From Alphaproteobacteria bacterium (GTDB lineage Bacteria; Pseudomonadota; Alphaproteobacteria; Rhizobiales; Rhizobiaceae), in contig JAHJHT010000002.1 in NCBI GenBank assembly GCA_018823835.1, positions 62,001 to 126,000 of the forward strand: 64,000 bases of DNA, read 5' to 3'. Of this stretch, positions 14,230 to 24,027 are shown piece by piece. A program made the position numbers and the translations under genes. Within the stretch, counting starts at the first letter, position 1. Each line of letters starts with the position of its first letter. The notes under the pieces are model-generated. The model made no database searches. It had not been told where the DNA came from and worked only from the letters and a program-made list of their open reading frames with translations.

Positions 14230-15882
14230 ATGGCGGGATCAACCGACATCGATCTCACTCCCGACGTGCTCGCCGCGGCGGCCGAAAGCAAGGCCTGGCC
14301 GTTCGAGGAGGCGCGCAAGATCATCGCGCGCTACAAGGGCAAGGACTGGCCCGACACCATCCTGTTCGAGACCGGCTACGGGCCGTCCGGCCTGCCGCAT
14401 ATCGGCACCTTTGGCGAGGTTGCGCGCACCACCATGGTTCGGCACGCCTTCCGCGTGCTGACCGGGGACAAGGTGCCGACCAGGCTGCTCTGCTTCTCCG
14501 ACGACATGGACGGCATGCGCAAGATTCCGGACAATGTGCCGGACCGCGCCTTCCTGGAGCCGCACCTGCACAAGCCGCTGACCGCGGTGCCGAACCCGTT
14601 CGGCGGCGACTACAAGAGCTTTGGCGACCACAACAACGCGATGCTTTGCCGCTTCCTCGACACGTTCGGCTTCGACTACGAGTTCGCCAGCGCGACGGAG
14701 TACTACAAGTCGGGCCGTTTCGACGACGTGCTGGTGCGCGCGGTGGCGCACTACGACGACATCATGAAGGTGATGCTGCCGACGCTCGGGCCCGAACGCC
14801 AGGCGACCTACAGCCCCTTCCTGCCGCTGTCGCCGAAGACCGGCCGCGTGCTCTACGTGCCGATGAAGTCGGTGGACGCCAAGGCGGGCACCATCACCTT
14901 CCTCGACGAGGACGGCGAGGAAACCACGCTACCGGTGACCGGCGGCGCGGTGAAGCTGCAATGGAAGCCGGACTTCGGCATGCGCTGGGCGGCCCTCAAC
15001 GTCGACTTCGAGATGTTCGGCAAGGACCACCAGACCAACGCCGTCATCTACGATCGGATTTGCAACATTCTCGGCGGACGGGCGCCGGAGCATTTCGTCT
15101 ACGAACTGTTCCTCGACGACATCGGCCAGAAGATCTCGAAGTCCAAGGGCAACGGCATCACCATCGACGAGTGGCTGGCCTACGCGCCGACCGAAAGCCT
15201 CGGCCTCTACATGTACCAGAAGCCGAAGACGGCGAAGCGGCTCTATTTCGACGTCATCCCGAAGGCCGTCGACGAGTACTACACCTACCTGTCGGCCTAT
15301 TTCCGGCAGGACTGGAAGGACAGGCTGAACAACCCGGTCTGGCACATGCATGATGGAAATCCGCCGAAGGTGGACATGCCGGTGCCCTTCTCGCTGCTGC
15401 TCAACCTCGTCAGCGCCTCGAACGCCCAGAACAAGGACGTTCTGTGGGGCTTCATCTCGCGCTATTCCAAGGGCGCATCGCCCGAGACACACCCCGAACT
15501 CGACCGGCTGGTCGGCTACGCGATCCGCTACTTCGACGATTTCGTGCGGCCGGCGAAGGTGTTCAGGGCGGCCGACGACGTCGAGCGCCATGCGCTGACG
15601 GTGCTGCTCGAGAAACTGGAGACGCTGCCCGACGATGCCGACGGCGAGGCGATCCAGAACGCCAGCCTGAACGCCGCGCGCACCATCGAGCGCTACCAGG
15701 ATCATTCCAAGAAGAGCCCGGAGGGTGGGCCCGGCGTTTCGGGCGCCTTCTTCCAGATGATCTATCAGGTGCTGATCGGCCAGGAGCGCGGTCCGCGCTT
15801 CGGCTCCTTCGCAGCACTCTACGGCATCGGCGAGACCCGGGCGCTGATCGAGAAGGCGCTCGCCGGCAAGCTCGCCGCCTGA
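14230..15882 (+). CDS. lysK: Lysyl-tRNA synthetase, class I
   Basis: A 550-residue class I LysRS, the archaeal-type enzyme that many alphaproteobacteria use in place of class II LysS. It activates lysine with ATP and charges tRNA-Lys in the cytoplasm. The HIGH motif is PHIGT at residues 56-60 and the KMSKS loop is KISKSKG at 301-307. The class I LysRS features [18 protein letters not shown] and [12 protein letters not shown] are intact, and the length is normal. The ATG at 14230 begins a monocistronic gene. It is convergent with the SNase-like gene, with a 2-bp gap and no room for a terminator. Confidence 0.97.
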   Translation: MAGSTDIDLTPDVLAAAAESKAWPFEEARKIIARYKGKDWPDTILFETGYGPSGLPHIGTFGEVARTTMVRHAFRVLTGDKVPTRLLCFSDDMDGMRKIPDNVPDRAFLEPHLHKPLTAVPNPFGGDYKSFGDHNNAMLCRFLDTFGFDYEFASATEYYKSGRFDDVLVRAVAHYDDIMKVMLPTLGPERQATYSPFLPLSPKTGRVLYVPMKSVDAKAGTITFLDEDGEETTLPVTGGAVKLQWKPDFGMRWAALNVDFEMFGKDHQTNAVIYDRICNILGGRAPEHFVYELFLDDIGQKISKSKGNGITIDEWLAYAPTESLGLYMYQKPKTAKRLYFDVIPKAVDEYYTYLSAYFRQDWKDRLNNPVWHMHDGNPPKVDMPVPFSLLLNLVSASNAQNKDVLWGFISRYSKGASPETHPELDRLVGYAIRYFDDFVRPAKVFRAADDVERHALTVLLEKLETLPDDADGEAIQNASLNAARTIERYQDHSKKSPEGGPGVSGAFFQMIYQVLIGQERGPRFGSFAALYGIGETRALIEKALAGKLAA

Positions 15883-15884
15883 TC

Positions 15885-16688
15885 TTACTCGGCGAGGATC
15901 GTCTGGTCCTCGAAGACCGGCGCTGCGGGGGCAGGAACCGCGCCCAGTCCCGACGTGTCGGGCGGGGCGCCGAAGATGCCCATGCCGGCGAGCCTCGCCT
16001 TTTCCTCGGCCTCGACATAGGGACCGCCGGGCGCGGCGCGGGCCCAGCCGTTCGAGACCAGCCATGCGCCCGCGTCCTGCTTGCCGAGGCGGCAGGGCGC
16101 GATGATGTGAACGGCATCGACGCCTTCAGGCACCTTGCAGACCAAGGCGCGGCCGCGCAGCCAGAGCCGGAAGGCTGCGCGGGCACGGGCGCCGCACGGC
16201 CATGCCACGCCATCGGTGAGGCAGGTCTCGTCGGCCGCCAGCCCCTCCGTGCCGGCGATCGAGATGGTGTGGTCCATGGACTGGAAGACCGCCGACTCCG
16301 TGGCAACGGGCCGGAAGAAGGGCGTCCCGCTCCACTTGTTCGATGACTTCGGCTTGGGCGGCGGCGGCAGGGCGAGGCTGAGCTGGGAGAGCGGGTCGCG
16401 CGGCGCCTCGCGCTGCAACTCCCGCAGGTCGACCTGCGGCGGCGCGACGATTTTCGGCGCGACAAGCCGCGACTGCGCCGGCGCGGCCGGGACGGCGGCG
16501 GTAGGCGCGCTGTCGGGTGCTCCCGGTGCGATCGGAACGTCTGGCTGATCCGTGCTTACGGCGAGTTCCGCTTGGTCCGGCGGATCGAATGATAGTGCTT
16601 CCTGCGACGCGATCATGCCGCCGCCAAGCGAAATGACGGCACCACCGATGAGGAGAGACAGGGCGGCGAGGATCGGCGCGCTTCGCAT
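15885..16688 (-). CDS. Degenerate SNase-like (thermonuclease-family) membrane-anchored or exported protein
   Basis: From the ATG at 16688 the product has 267 residues; a longer frame to 16736 would overlap the S24 regulator gene. It begins with a hydrophobic anchor or signal (ILAALSLLIGGAVISLGGG). A Pro/Ala-rich linker and an SNase-like fold follow (about residues 130-250), including WPCGARARAAFRLWLRGRALVC. In active nucleases the region before this carries the RLxGIDAPE motif; here the matching stretch reads ISIAGTEGLAADETC, so the key Arg and metal-binding Asp appear lost. Probably a non-catalytic relative. It follows the S24 regulator gene by 14 bp in the same operon. Confidence 0.7.
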   Translation of the reverse strand: MRSAPILAALSLLIGGAVISLGGGMIASQEALSFDPPDQAELAVSTDQPDVPIAPGAPDSAPTAAVPAAPAQSRLVAPKIVAPPQVDLRELQREAPRDPLSQLSLALPPPPKPKSSNKWSGTPFFRPVATESAVFQSMDHTISIAGTEGLAADETCLTDGVAWPCGARARAAFRLWLRGRALVCKVPEGVDAVHIIAPCRLGKQDAGAWLVSNGWARAAPGGPYVEAEEKARLAGMGIFGAPPDTSGLGAVPAPAAPVFEDQTILAE

Positions 16689-16702
16689 CGCGACCGGGGG
16701 AC

Positions 16703-17350
16703 CTACTGGCTCGCCCAGACGATGCGCGCCAGCCATTCGACCTCGGCGGCGTCGAGCCGGCGGTCCGGATGTTCCGGATTGAGCGAGACGAGATCGATGA
16801 TGCTGGCGGTGCGGCGCTGCAGCACCTTGGCCATGACCTCCCCGGAACTCGTCTTGACCACGACGCGGTCGCCCTTGCGGACCGCCGCATGCGGCTGCAC
16901 GACAAGCACGTCGCCATGGCGGTAGAGCGGCAGCATGGAATCGCCCTGCACCTGCAGCGCATAGGAGCCCTCGCCCGACTGCGCAGGCAGTTCGATCAGG
17001 TCCCAGCCCTGCCCGGCCGGAAAGCCGGCATCGTCGAAGAAGCCGCCCGCACCCGCCTGTGCGAAGCCGAGCAGCGGGACGGTTGAGGGCTGGACCGGCA
17101 GCGGGCGATCGCCAGACGGCTTGCCTTCGACCAGCGACAGGAACTCGTCGAGCGAGGAATTGGTCGCCTCGATGATCTTGGCGACCGATTCCGTCGACGG
17201 CCAGCGCGGCCGGCCGTCGGAGGACTGGCGCTTCGACTTGTTGAAGGCGGTCGAGTCGAGGCCGGCCCGCTTGGCAAGGCCGGACGCCGACAGCGAATAA
17301 CGTTCGGCCAGCGCGTCGATCGCGGCCCAGACACGGTCATGCGAGAGCAT
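16703..17350 (-). CDS. HTH plus S24 peptidase-domain transcriptional regulator (LexA/CI-like)
   Basis: A 215-residue regulator. Residues 1-65 form a helix-turn-helix (LSASGLAKRAGLDSTAFNKSKR). A linker leads to an S24/LexA-type domain from about 90, with the catalytic pair Ser138 (GDSMLP) and Lys175 (EVMAK). Such proteins repress stress or SOS-type genes and can cleave themselves, or only use the domain to dimerise. An Ala-Gly cleavage pair may be at FAQAGAG (about 96-102). It is followed by the SNase-like gene and preceded by 90 bp separating it from the DsbA-family gene, so it could have its own promoter. Distinct from LexA in lacking its winged-helix N-terminus. Confidence 0.85.
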   Translation of the reverse strand: MLSHDRVWAAIDALAERYSLSASGLAKRAGLDSTAFNKSKRQSSDGRPRWPSTESVAKIIEATNSSLDEFLSLVEGKPSGDRPLPVQPSTVPLLGFAQAGAGGFFDDAGFPAGQGWDLIELPAQSGEGSYALQVQGDSMLPLYRHGDVLVVQPHAAVRKGDRVVVKTSSGEVMAKVLQRRTASIIDLVSLNPEHPDRRLDAAEVEWLARIVWASQ

Positions 17351-17440
17351 GGACGCTCCCCGGCAACAGGAAAAAATACCTTTCCTTCCTAGACCAGAGG
17401 AATGCGCTTGTCCAGCCGCCGAGGAAGCCCTGCGCGGGCG

Positions 17441-18061
17441 TCAGGATGCCCGGAACGAAGCACGACCGGTGACCAGCGCGTGCTCCAGCATGTCGAGCCT
17501 GTCCTGGCCCCAGAACGGCTCGCCGTTGAGCACGAAGCAAGGCACGCCGGTGGCGTCGGCGAGGATCGCCTCGCCTGTATTCTGGGTCCGGATGGCCGCG
17601 ACCTCCGGCGTCTTGGCACGCGCCAGCACGGCAGCGGCATCGAAGCCGGCGGCCGACAGGAGGGCGGACAGCGTCGCCTCGTCGGCAATGTCACGCTCGT
17701 CGGCCCAGATAGCGGCAAAGACGCTCGCCATGTAGTCGAGCGGATCGCCGCCATCGGCAATGATGGCGCAGATCGTGTGGTCGGCCAGCGCCGGATTGGT
17801 GGGAAAGAATTTCGGCCTCAGCGTCAGCTTCATGCCGCGCCAGTCGGCGTAGCGCTGCAGCTCGATCAGGCGATAGCGCTGCCGCACCTGGGGGCGATCG
17901 GCAAGGCCGACCTGCCCGGACACCTTGAACATCTCGCCGAGATTGACCGGCTTGACGACAAGATTTGCGCCGTGCCGTGCGGCCAGATCGCAGATGGCGC
18001 CGTGGCCGAGATAGGTCCAGGGTGACACCGAGCTCAGATAGTAGTCGATGGTTGCGGGCAT
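17441..18061 (-). CDS. DsbA-family 2-hydroxychromene-2-carboxylate isomerase-like protein
   Basis: From the ATG at 18061, with GGAG 8 bp upstream, the product has 206 residues. The start DYYLSSVSPWTYLG is the kappa-class GST/HCCA isomerase signature, with Ser rather than the CxxC of true oxidoreductases. Later motifs agree: FPTNPALADHTICAI, EAILADATGVPCFVLNGEPFWGQDRLDMLE. HCCA isomerases act in naphthalene-type degradation with glutathione; genomic relatives often have other, unknown substrates. It lies 61 bp after the thioesterase gene on the same strand. Its role next to fatty-acid genes is not determined. Confidence 0.85.
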   Translation of the reverse strand: MPATIDYYLSSVSPWTYLGHGAICDLAARHGANLVVKPVNLGEMFKVSGQVGLADRPQVRQRYRLIELQRYADWRGMKLTLRPKFFPTNPALADHTICAIIADGGDPLDYMASVFAAIWADERDIADEATLSALLSAAGFDAAAVLARAKTPEVAAIRTQNTGEAILADATGVPCFVLNGEPFWGQDRLDMLEHALVTGRASFRAS

Positions 18062-18122
18062 GGGGCTTCTCCGTTCAGGCGGACCATAGCCACCGGGTCG
18101 TCCGGCGCAAAGCCCCGGCGGC

Positions 18123-18668
18123 CTAGCTGCCGCCCTTGGCGAGTTGTCGCAGACCGGCGTGCGACCGCATGAAAATGCTTTCGGCCTCGGTCGGCGGGCG
18201 CGGCGAGACCTCGACGCCGAGGGCTGCGTTGAGTTCCTCGACGGCAAGAAAACGCCGGCCGGTGCGGTCGTATATGCCGGCGGTCGTCATCACCAGCGCC
18301 GCCGTCTCGCCATTCTCCAGCACGAAGCGGTGACGGCCGATGACCTGCGTGTCCTCCCAGGTCTCGATGGTGGAGACGACCTCGAACTTTCGCCAGAGCC
18401 GGATCTCGCGCACGAAGACGGCCTGCAGCCCGCCCATCATCGGCGCCCAGCCGTTCTTGCGGGCGAGTCCGAGCAGGCCGGCACGCAGCAGGATGTCGAT
18501 GCGGCCGAGGTCGGCCAGCATCATGTAGCGGGCATTATTGAGATGCATGTTGAGGTCGATGTCGGTCGGCAGGCAGCGGAAGGCCAGCCGGCTTTCGTCG
18601 CCCATGCGGTATTCTCCGCGCGACCGTGCCGACAGCACGGTGCGCGCGAGACGGGCCCAGACATACAT
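18123..18668 (-). CDS. Hotdog-fold acyl-CoA thioesterase
   Basis: From the ATG at 18668, the product has 181 residues. It is a hotdog thioesterase of the 4-hydroxybenzoyl-CoA/FcbC-like or fatty-acyl group: FRCLPTDIDLNMHLNNARYM carries the Asp-His-Asn catalytic region, followed by a long helix (LADLGRIDILLRAGLLG) and strands (VFVREIRLWRKFEVVSTIETWED). It probably hydrolyses acyl-CoA thioesters in the cytoplasm, adjusting CoA supply during beta-oxidation. It starts 43 bp after the FadB-type gene in the same transcription direction, as the likely last beta-oxidation member of the operon. Confidence 0.85.
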   Translation of the reverse strand: MYVWARLARTVLSARSRGEYRMGDESRLAFRCLPTDIDLNMHLNNARYMMLADLGRIDILLRAGLLGLARKNGWAPMMGGLQAVFVREIRLWRKFEVVSTIETWEDTQVIGRHRFVLENGETAALVMTTAGIYDRTGRRFLAVEELNAALGVEVSPRPPTEAESIFMRSHAGLRQLAKGGS

Positions 18669-18711
18669 GGCTAGCTCCAGTGTCCTCGATGGCGGGGCAG
18701 AGGACGGCCGG

Positions 18712-20928
18712 TCAGGCCGCCTTCTTCGACTGTCCCGCGTAGGGGTCGAAGCGCTGGTAGAAGGTCTCGCCCTTCGCCGCCATGTCGACGAGAAGCTTCG
18801 GCGCCTTGAACTCGGCTCCGTATTTCTTCTGCAGACGCTTGGCGATGGCAACGAACTCCGCCGCACCGATGCTGTCGATGTAGGACAGCGCGCCGCCAGT
18901 GAAGGGAGCGAAGCCGAAGGCGAGGATGGACCCGACATCGGCCTCGCGCGGATCGGTGACGATGCCTTCCTCCATGACGCGGACGGCCTCCAGCGCGATG
19001 ACGACCAGCAGGCGCTGCTTCAGTTCCTCATAATCGATGTCGTCGGCTGCCTTCTGCGGATAGAGGTCCCTGAGGCCCGGCCAGAGCGACTTCTTGGCGG
19101 GCTTTGCCGGATAATCGTAAAAGCCCTTGCCGTTCTTGCGGCCGAAGCGGCCATGGGTGTCGACCATGGTGTCGATGAGCTGCATCTGGGCCGGATCGAC
19201 GGCCTTCTCGCCGAGATCGCGGATGGTCTGCTTCATGATCTTCTGGGCGAGGTCGACGGCGGTCTCGTCGGTCAGCGCCAGCGGGCCGACCGGCATGCCG
19301 GCGGCGCGCGCGGCATTCTCGATCATCGGCGCCGGCACGCCCTCGATCAGCATCTTGTAGGCTTCCGACATGTAGCGCAGCACGCAGCGGTTGACGTAGA
19401 AGCCGCGCGTGTCGTTGACGACGATCGGCGTCTTTTTGATGGCGCGGACATAGTCGATGGCGGTGGCGAGCGCCTTGTCTCCGGTCTTTTTGCCCAGAAT
19501 GATCTCGACCAGCATCATACGGTCGACCGGCGAGAAGAAGTGGATACCGATGAAATTCTTAGGCCGCGCCGAGTTCTTCGCCAGCGCGGTGATCGGGATG
19601 GTCGAGGTGTTGGAGGCGAAGACCGCCGAGGATTTCAGCACCGCCTCTGCATTTTCGGTGGCAAGCTTCTTGACGCCGGAATCCTCGAAAACCGCCTCAA
19701 TGACGAGGTCGGCGCCGTCGAGATCGGCATAGTCGGCCGACGGCGTGATCAGTGACAGGAGCCGCTCGCCAGCTTCAGCCGTGGAACGGCCCTTCTTGAC
19801 GGCGGCGGCAACCAGGCCTTGCGAATGCGCCTTGCCCTTTTCGGCCGCTTCCATGTCGCGGTCGATGAGCACGACCGGAATGCCGGCCTTGGCGGTGACA
19901 TAGGCGATGCCGGCGCCCATGAAGCCGGCGCCGATGACGCCGATCTTCTTGAACTTCGTCTCGGGCTCGCCGACCGGGCGGCGGGCACCCTTGTTGAGCT
20001 CCTGCAGCGAGACGAAGAGCGAACGGATCATGGCCGCGGCTTCCTTCGTCTGCATGATCTCGGTGAAGTAGCGCTGTTCGATCCTCAGACCGGTGTCGAA
20101 GGGCACGAGCAGGCCTTCGTAGACGCATTTCAGGATGGCGGCGGCGGCCGGATAGTTGCCGTAGGTCTCGCGGCGCAGGATGGCGATGGCCGCCGGCCAG
20201 AGATTGGCGCCGGCCGCCGAGTAGATCTGGCCGCCGGGCAGCCGGAAACCCTTCTCGTCCCAAGGAGCGACCGGCTTGAGGCCGCCCTTGATCATCGCCT
20301 TGGCGGCCTCGACGAGGCTTGCGGGCGCGGCGATCTCGTGGATCAGGCCCATGGCCTTGGCTTTCTTCGGCGTCAGCGACTGGCCTGACGTCAGCATCTG
20401 CAGCGCCTGCTGCTGGTCGGTCAGGCGGGGAACGCGCTGGGTGCCGCCGGCGCCGGGGAAGATGCCGATCTTGACCTCGGGCAACGCCATCTTGACCCTG
20501 TCGCTATCGGCGGCGACGCGGCCGTGGCAGGCAAGCGACAGCTCGAAGGCGCCGCCCATGCAGGTGCCGTTGATGGCCGAGACCCATGGCTTGCCGCAGG
20601 TCTCGATCTTGCGGAAGAGACCGCTCATGTAACCGGCATTGTCGAACAGCGCCTTCGTCGCCTTCTCGGGATCCTTGGCCTTGTCGCGGGCGAAGGCCTT
20701 CAGCATCTTCTGCAGCATGGTGATGTCGGCGCCACCGGAGAAACTGTCCTTGCCGGAGGTGAAGACCACGCCCTTGACCTTCTCGTCGGCGACGGTCGCG
20801 TCGACGATGGCGTCGAGCTCCCGCATCACCTCCTCGGTGAAGACGTTCATCGACTTCTCGGGCATGTCCCAGGTGACGAGCGCGATGCCGTCGGCGTCCG
20901 TGTCGACCGTGAAGTTGGTGTAGGTCAT
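18712..20928 (-). CDS. Bifunctional enoyl-CoA hydratase / 3-hydroxyacyl-CoA dehydrogenase (FadB/FadJ type)
   Basis: The 738-residue protein performs two consecutive beta-oxidation steps: hydration of enoyl-CoA and NAD-dependent oxidation of 3-hydroxyacyl-CoA. Residues 1-200 are the crotonase domain, with catalytic Glu129 (GGAFEL) and Glu151 (LPEVKIGIFPGAGGTQR). The dehydrogenase has the dinucleotide motif GAGFMG at 333-338, IHFFSPVDRMMLVEI, and two C-terminal dehydrogenase domains with NRCVLRYMSEA. It pairs with the thiolase gene 21604-22812, from which it is separated by the PaiB-like gene. It is part of the operon starting at 25824. Confidence 0.95.
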   Translation of the reverse strand: MTYTNFTVDTDADGIALVTWDMPEKSMNVFTEEVMRELDAIVDATVADEKVKGVVFTSGKDSFSGGADITMLQKMLKAFARDKAKDPEKATKALFDNAGYMSGLFRKIETCGKPWVSAINGTCMGGAFELSLACHGRVAADSDRVKMALPEVKIGIFPGAGGTQRVPRLTDQQQALQMLTSGQSLTPKKAKAMGLIHEIAAPASLVEAAKAMIKGGLKPVAPWDEKGFRLPGGQIYSAAGANLWPAAIAILRRETYGNYPAAAAILKCVYEGLLVPFDTGLRIEQRYFTEIMQTKEAAAMIRSLFVSLQELNKGARRPVGEPETKFKKIGVIGAGFMGAGIAYVTAKAGIPVVLIDRDMEAAEKGKAHSQGLVAAAVKKGRSTAEAGERLLSLITPSADYADLDGADLVIEAVFEDSGVKKLATENAEAVLKSSAVFASNTSTIPITALAKNSARPKNFIGIHFFSPVDRMMLVEIILGKKTGDKALATAIDYVRAIKKTPIVVNDTRGFYVNRCVLRYMSEAYKMLIEGVPAPMIENAARAAGMPVGPLALTDETAVDLAQKIMKQTIRDLGEKAVDPAQMQLIDTMVDTHGRFGRKNGKGFYDYPAKPAKKSLWPGLRDLYPQKAADDIDYEELKQRLLVVIALEAVRVMEEGIVTDPREADVGSILAFGFAPFTGGALSYIDSIGAAEFVAIAKRLQKKYGAEFKAPKLLVDMAAKGETFYQRFDPYAGQSKKAA

Positions 20929-20945
20929 GTCTGGTCTACCTTTGC

Positions 20946-21596
20946 TTATGGTTTCGCGGCGGGCACGCGCCCGCTCTCAAGCCCGCGCATCAGCGCGGAG
21001 ATGGCTTGCGCGTCAGTATCCGTTTCGGCGGCAAGGCCGGCCTGAACGCCCGTCCTGTCACCGTCCGATTTGTGCTGGTTGAGCTTCCAGCTGCCTTCGA
21101 GGCGCTCGACCTTCATGCGCAGGCCGACAATGGCGCGCGTCATGCCCTGGATGTATTTTTCCGGCGCGTCCGACACGGCCCAGGGCTCTTCGCGCCCGGC
21201 CTCGTTGCGGCTGGTGAGCTGGTTGAGATGGGCGAGCAGTTCGGCCTCGCTTTCCATCGCGGCCAGAGTACCGTGGGCGTGCACCATGACATAGGTCCAG
21301 GTCGGCACCACCCGTCCGTGCTCGGCCTTGCTCAGGTACCAGCCCGGATGGATGTAGGCCTGCGGTCCCTGGAACATCGCCAGGGATTTTTGCCCGGCCA
21401 GCTGCCAGTGCGGGTTCTGCCGCGCGACGTGGAATTCGAGCAGCAGTTCGTCCCCCTCCTCGCGCACCACGACCGGCGCATGCGTCGCGCAGGGGCCGTC
21501 GGCATCCTGCGTGACGATGGCCGCCAGCTGGATGTCGCGCATCGCCGCGACCAGCACGTCGCGGCGCTCCTCGCGGAATTGCTGGGGGACGTACAT
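20946..21596 (-). CDS. PaiB-family FMN-binding protein
   Basis: A 216-residue protein that starts [10 protein letters not shown], the conserved opening of PaiB/FMN-binding negative regulators, and has a split-barrel FMN-binding fold ([67 protein letters not shown]). Bacillus PaiB was described as a repressor of sporulation genes, but most relatives look like flavin-binding enzymes. It sits between thiolase and the FadB-type gene with gaps of 7 and 17 bp, so it is embedded in the beta-oxidation operon. A link to acyl-CoA metabolism is context inference only. Confidence 0.88.
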   Translation of the reverse strand: MYVPQQFREERRDVLVAAMRDIQLAAIVTQDADGPCATHAPVVVREEGDELLLEFHVARQNPHWQLAGQKSLAMFQGPQAYIHPGWYLSKAEHGRVVPTWTYVMVHAHGTLAAMESEAELLAHLNQLTSRNEAGREEPWAVSDAPEKYIQGMTRAIVGLRMKVERLEGSWKLNQHKSDGDRTGVQAGLAAETDTDAQAISALMRGLESGRVPAAKP

Positions 21597-21603
21597 CGCC
21601 GGA

Positions 21604-22812
21604 TCAGACCCGTTCGATGATCGTCGCCGTGCCCATGCCGGCGCCGATGCAGAGCGTGACCAGCGCGGTGTTGAGATCGCGGCGCTCCAGCTCGTCGAGA
21701 ACCGTGCCGAAGATCATCGCGCCGGTGGCGCCGAGCGGGTGGCCCATGGCAATCGCACCGCCATTGACGTTGATTCTGTCGTGGGGAATGTCGAAGGCCT
21801 GCATGTAGCGCAGCACGACCGAGGCGAAGGCCTCGTTGAGCTCGAACAGGTCGATGTCGGAAATCTTCATCTTGGCGCGCTTCAAGAGCTTTTCGGTGAC
21901 GTCGACCGGGCCGGTCAGCATCAGCACCGGCTCCGAGCCGATATTGGCGAAGGCGCGGATGCGGGCGCGCGGCTTCAGGCCGAGCGTCTTGCCTGCCTTC
22001 TTGGAGCCGAGCAGCACGGCGGCAGCGCCGTCGACGATGCCGGACGAATTGCCGGCATGGTGGACGTGATTGACCGATTCGACTTCCGGATGCTTCTGGA
22101 CGGCGACGGCGTCGAAGCCGCCCATTTCGCCCGGCATGACGAAGGAGGGGTTGAGCGAGGCCAGCGACTGCATGTCGGTGGTCGGGCGCATATGCTCGTC
22201 GCGGTCGAGAATGGTCAGGCCGTTCTGGTCCTTGACCGGAATGACGGAGTTGTTGAAGCGGCCATCGTCCCAGGCCTTGGCGGCGCGCTTCTGGCTCTCG
22301 ACGGCATAGGCGTCGACGTCGTCTCTGCTGAAGCCATACTTGGTGGCGATGAGATCGGCCGAGATGCCCTGCGGCACGAACCAGCCAGGCAGCCCGACGG
22401 ACGGGTCCATGTACCAGGCGCCGCCCGAGGCGCCCATGCCGACACGCGACATGCTCTCGACGCCGCCGGCAATGACGATGTCGTCGGCGCCCTGCGCGAT
22501 CTTGGCGGCGCCGAAATTGATGGCGTCGAGACCCGAGGCGCAGAAGCGCGAGATCTGCATGCCGGGTGCGGCCATGTCGTAGCCGGCCTCGAAGGCGGCC
22601 GAGCGCGGGATGACGGCGCCGGCCTCGCCGACCGGGTCGACGCAACCGAAGATGATGTCGTCGACCTTGGATGTGTCGATCCCGTTGCGGTCGCGCAGCG
22701 ATTCCAGGACCTTCGCGCCGAGGCGCACGGCCGGCACCTCGTGCAGGGAACCATCCTTCTTGCCGCGACCGCGCGGGGTGCGCACGGCGTCATAGACATA
22801 GGCTTCGGCCAT
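21604..22812 (-). CDS. Acetyl-CoA C-acyltransferase (beta-ketothiolase, FadA type)
   Basis: A 402-residue thiolase that cleaves 3-ketoacyl-CoA with CoA to give acetyl-CoA and a shortened acyl-CoA. The nucleophilic Cys91 lies in [13 protein letters not shown]. The second site includes [18 protein letters not shown] and Cys388 in LCIGAGMG near the C-terminus. Length and motifs are normal. The ATG has CAGGAGAAC upstream. It lies 32 bp after the second acyl-CoA dehydrogenase gene and 7 bp before the PaiB-like gene in the beta-oxidation operon. Confidence 0.95.
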   Translation of the reverse strand: MAEAYVYDAVRTPRGRGKKDGSLHEVPAVRLGAKVLESLRDRNGIDTSKVDDIIFGCVDPVGEAGAVIPRSAAFEAGYDMAAPGMQISRFCASGLDAINFGAAKIAQGADDIVIAGGVESMSRVGMGASGGAWYMDPSVGLPGWFVPQGISADLIATKYGFSRDDVDAYAVESQKRAAKAWDDGRFNNSVIPVKDQNGLTILDRDEHMRPTTDMQSLASLNPSFVMPGEMGGFDAVAVQKHPEVESVNHVHHAGNSSGIVDGAAAVLLGSKKAGKTLGLKPRARIRAFANIGSEPVLMLTGPVDVTEKLLKRAKMKISDIDLFELNEAFASVVLRYMQAFDIPHDRINVNGGAIAMGHPLGATGAMIFGTVLDELERRDLNTALVTLCIGAGMGTATIIERV

Positions 22813-22844
22813 TTTCGTTCTCCTGATTTCCTGACCGCTCGCGC

Positions 22845-24017
22845 TCAGAGGCTGCGGGCGATCAGCAGTTTCATGATCTCGTTCGTGCCGCCGTAGATGC
22901 GCTGCACGCGCGCGTCGCGGAACATGCGGGCGATCGGGTATTCATTCATGTAGCCATAGCCGCCATGCAATTGAAGGCACTCGTCGACCACTTTTCCTTG
23001 AAGGTCGCTGAGCCAGTACTTCGCCATCGAGGCGGTGACCGGATCGAGCCCGCCGGCGATGTGGCGGGCGACGCAATCATTGTAGAAGACACGCCCGACG
23101 GTGGCCTCGGTCTTCAGTTCGGCGAGCTTGAACTGGGTGTTCTGGAAGTCGATAACCGCCTTGCCGAAGGCCTTGCGCTCCTTGACGTAGTCGATGGTGA
23201 GCGACAGCGCGCGCTCGATCATGCCGATGGCGCCGGTGCCGATCTGCAGGCGCTCCTGCGGCAGCTGCTGCATCAACTGGACAAACCCCTGGCCCTCCGC
23301 GGCGCCGAGCAGGCAGGAGGTCGGGACGCGCATGTCGTTGAAGAACAGCTCGGAGGTGTCGTTCGTCTTCAGGCCGATCTTGTCGAGGTTGCGGCCGCGC
23401 TCGAAACCCTCGAGCCCGTCAGTCTCGACAACGATCAGCGACGTGCCCTTTGCGCCAGCCGCCGGATCGGTCTTGGCGACGACAATGATCAGGTTGGCGT
23501 GCTGGCCGTTGGTGATGAAGGTCTTCGAGCCGTTGATCTTGTAGTGGTTGCCATCCTTATCGGCACGCGTCTTGACGCCCTGCAGGTCGGAGCCGGCACC
23601 GGGTTCGGTCATGGCGATGGCGCCGATGAGTTCGCCGGTCGCCATCTTCGGCAGCCACTTCTTTTTCTGCTCCTCCGAGCCGTAGTGAAGGATGTAGGGC
23701 GCGACGATGGCGTTGTGCAGCCCGATGCCGAAACCGTCGACCCCGACATGGGCCATGGCCTCGATGATGGCGCTCTCATGCGCGAAGGTGCCGCCCGAAC
23801 CGCCATATTCCTCAGGCATCGAGGCGCAGAGCAGCCCGGCCGCACCCGCCTTTTCCCAACTCGCGCGGTCGACCATCTCGTTCTTCTCGAACTCGTCGTA
23901 GCGCGGCGCGATTTCTTCCAACATGAAGCGCGTCGCCATGTCGTAGAGCATGGCGACGTCGTCGGCGGCCCAGGCTGGCTTCGGCAGACCAAGAATGTCG
24001 GCTGGCGCGGTCGTCAC
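22845..24017 (-). CDS. Acyl-CoA dehydrogenase, long-chain/isovaleryl-type active site
   Basis: A 390-residue FAD flavoprotein that makes the 2,3-enoyl-CoA. The GTG start at 24017 follows GGAGGAG. N-, middle and C-terminal dehydrogenase domains are complete: AIAMTEPGAGSDLQG, HYKINGSKTFITNGQHANL, YVKERKAFGKAV. Near the C-terminus it reads IYGGTNEIMK, without the Glu found in the YEGT loop of short/medium-chain enzymes. A Glu in LPQERLQ on the earlier helix probably is the base, as in long-chain and isovaleryl-CoA dehydrogenases. It is 10 bp from the upstream dehydrogenase gene. Electrons would go to ETF. Confidence 0.93.
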   Translation of the reverse strand: MTTAPADILGLPKPAWAADDVAMLYDMATRFMLEEIAPRYDEFEKNEMVDRASWEKAGAAGLLCASMPEEYGGSGGTFAHESAIIEAMAHVGVDGFGIGLHNAIVAPYILHYGSEEQKKKWLPKMATGELIGAIAMTEPGAGSDLQGVKTRADKDGNHYKINGSKTFITNGQHANLIIVVAKTDPAAGAKGTSLIVVETDGLEGFERGRNLDKIGLKTNDTSELFFNDMRVPTSCLLGAAEGQGFVQLMQQLPQERLQIGTGAIGMIERALSLTIDYVKERKAFGKAVIDFQNTQFKLAELKTEATVGRVFYNDCVARHIAGGLDPVTASMAKYWLSDLQGKVVDECLQLHGGYGYMNEYPIARMFRDARVQRIYGGTNEIMKLLIARSL

Positions 24018-24027
24018 GGGCTCCTCC

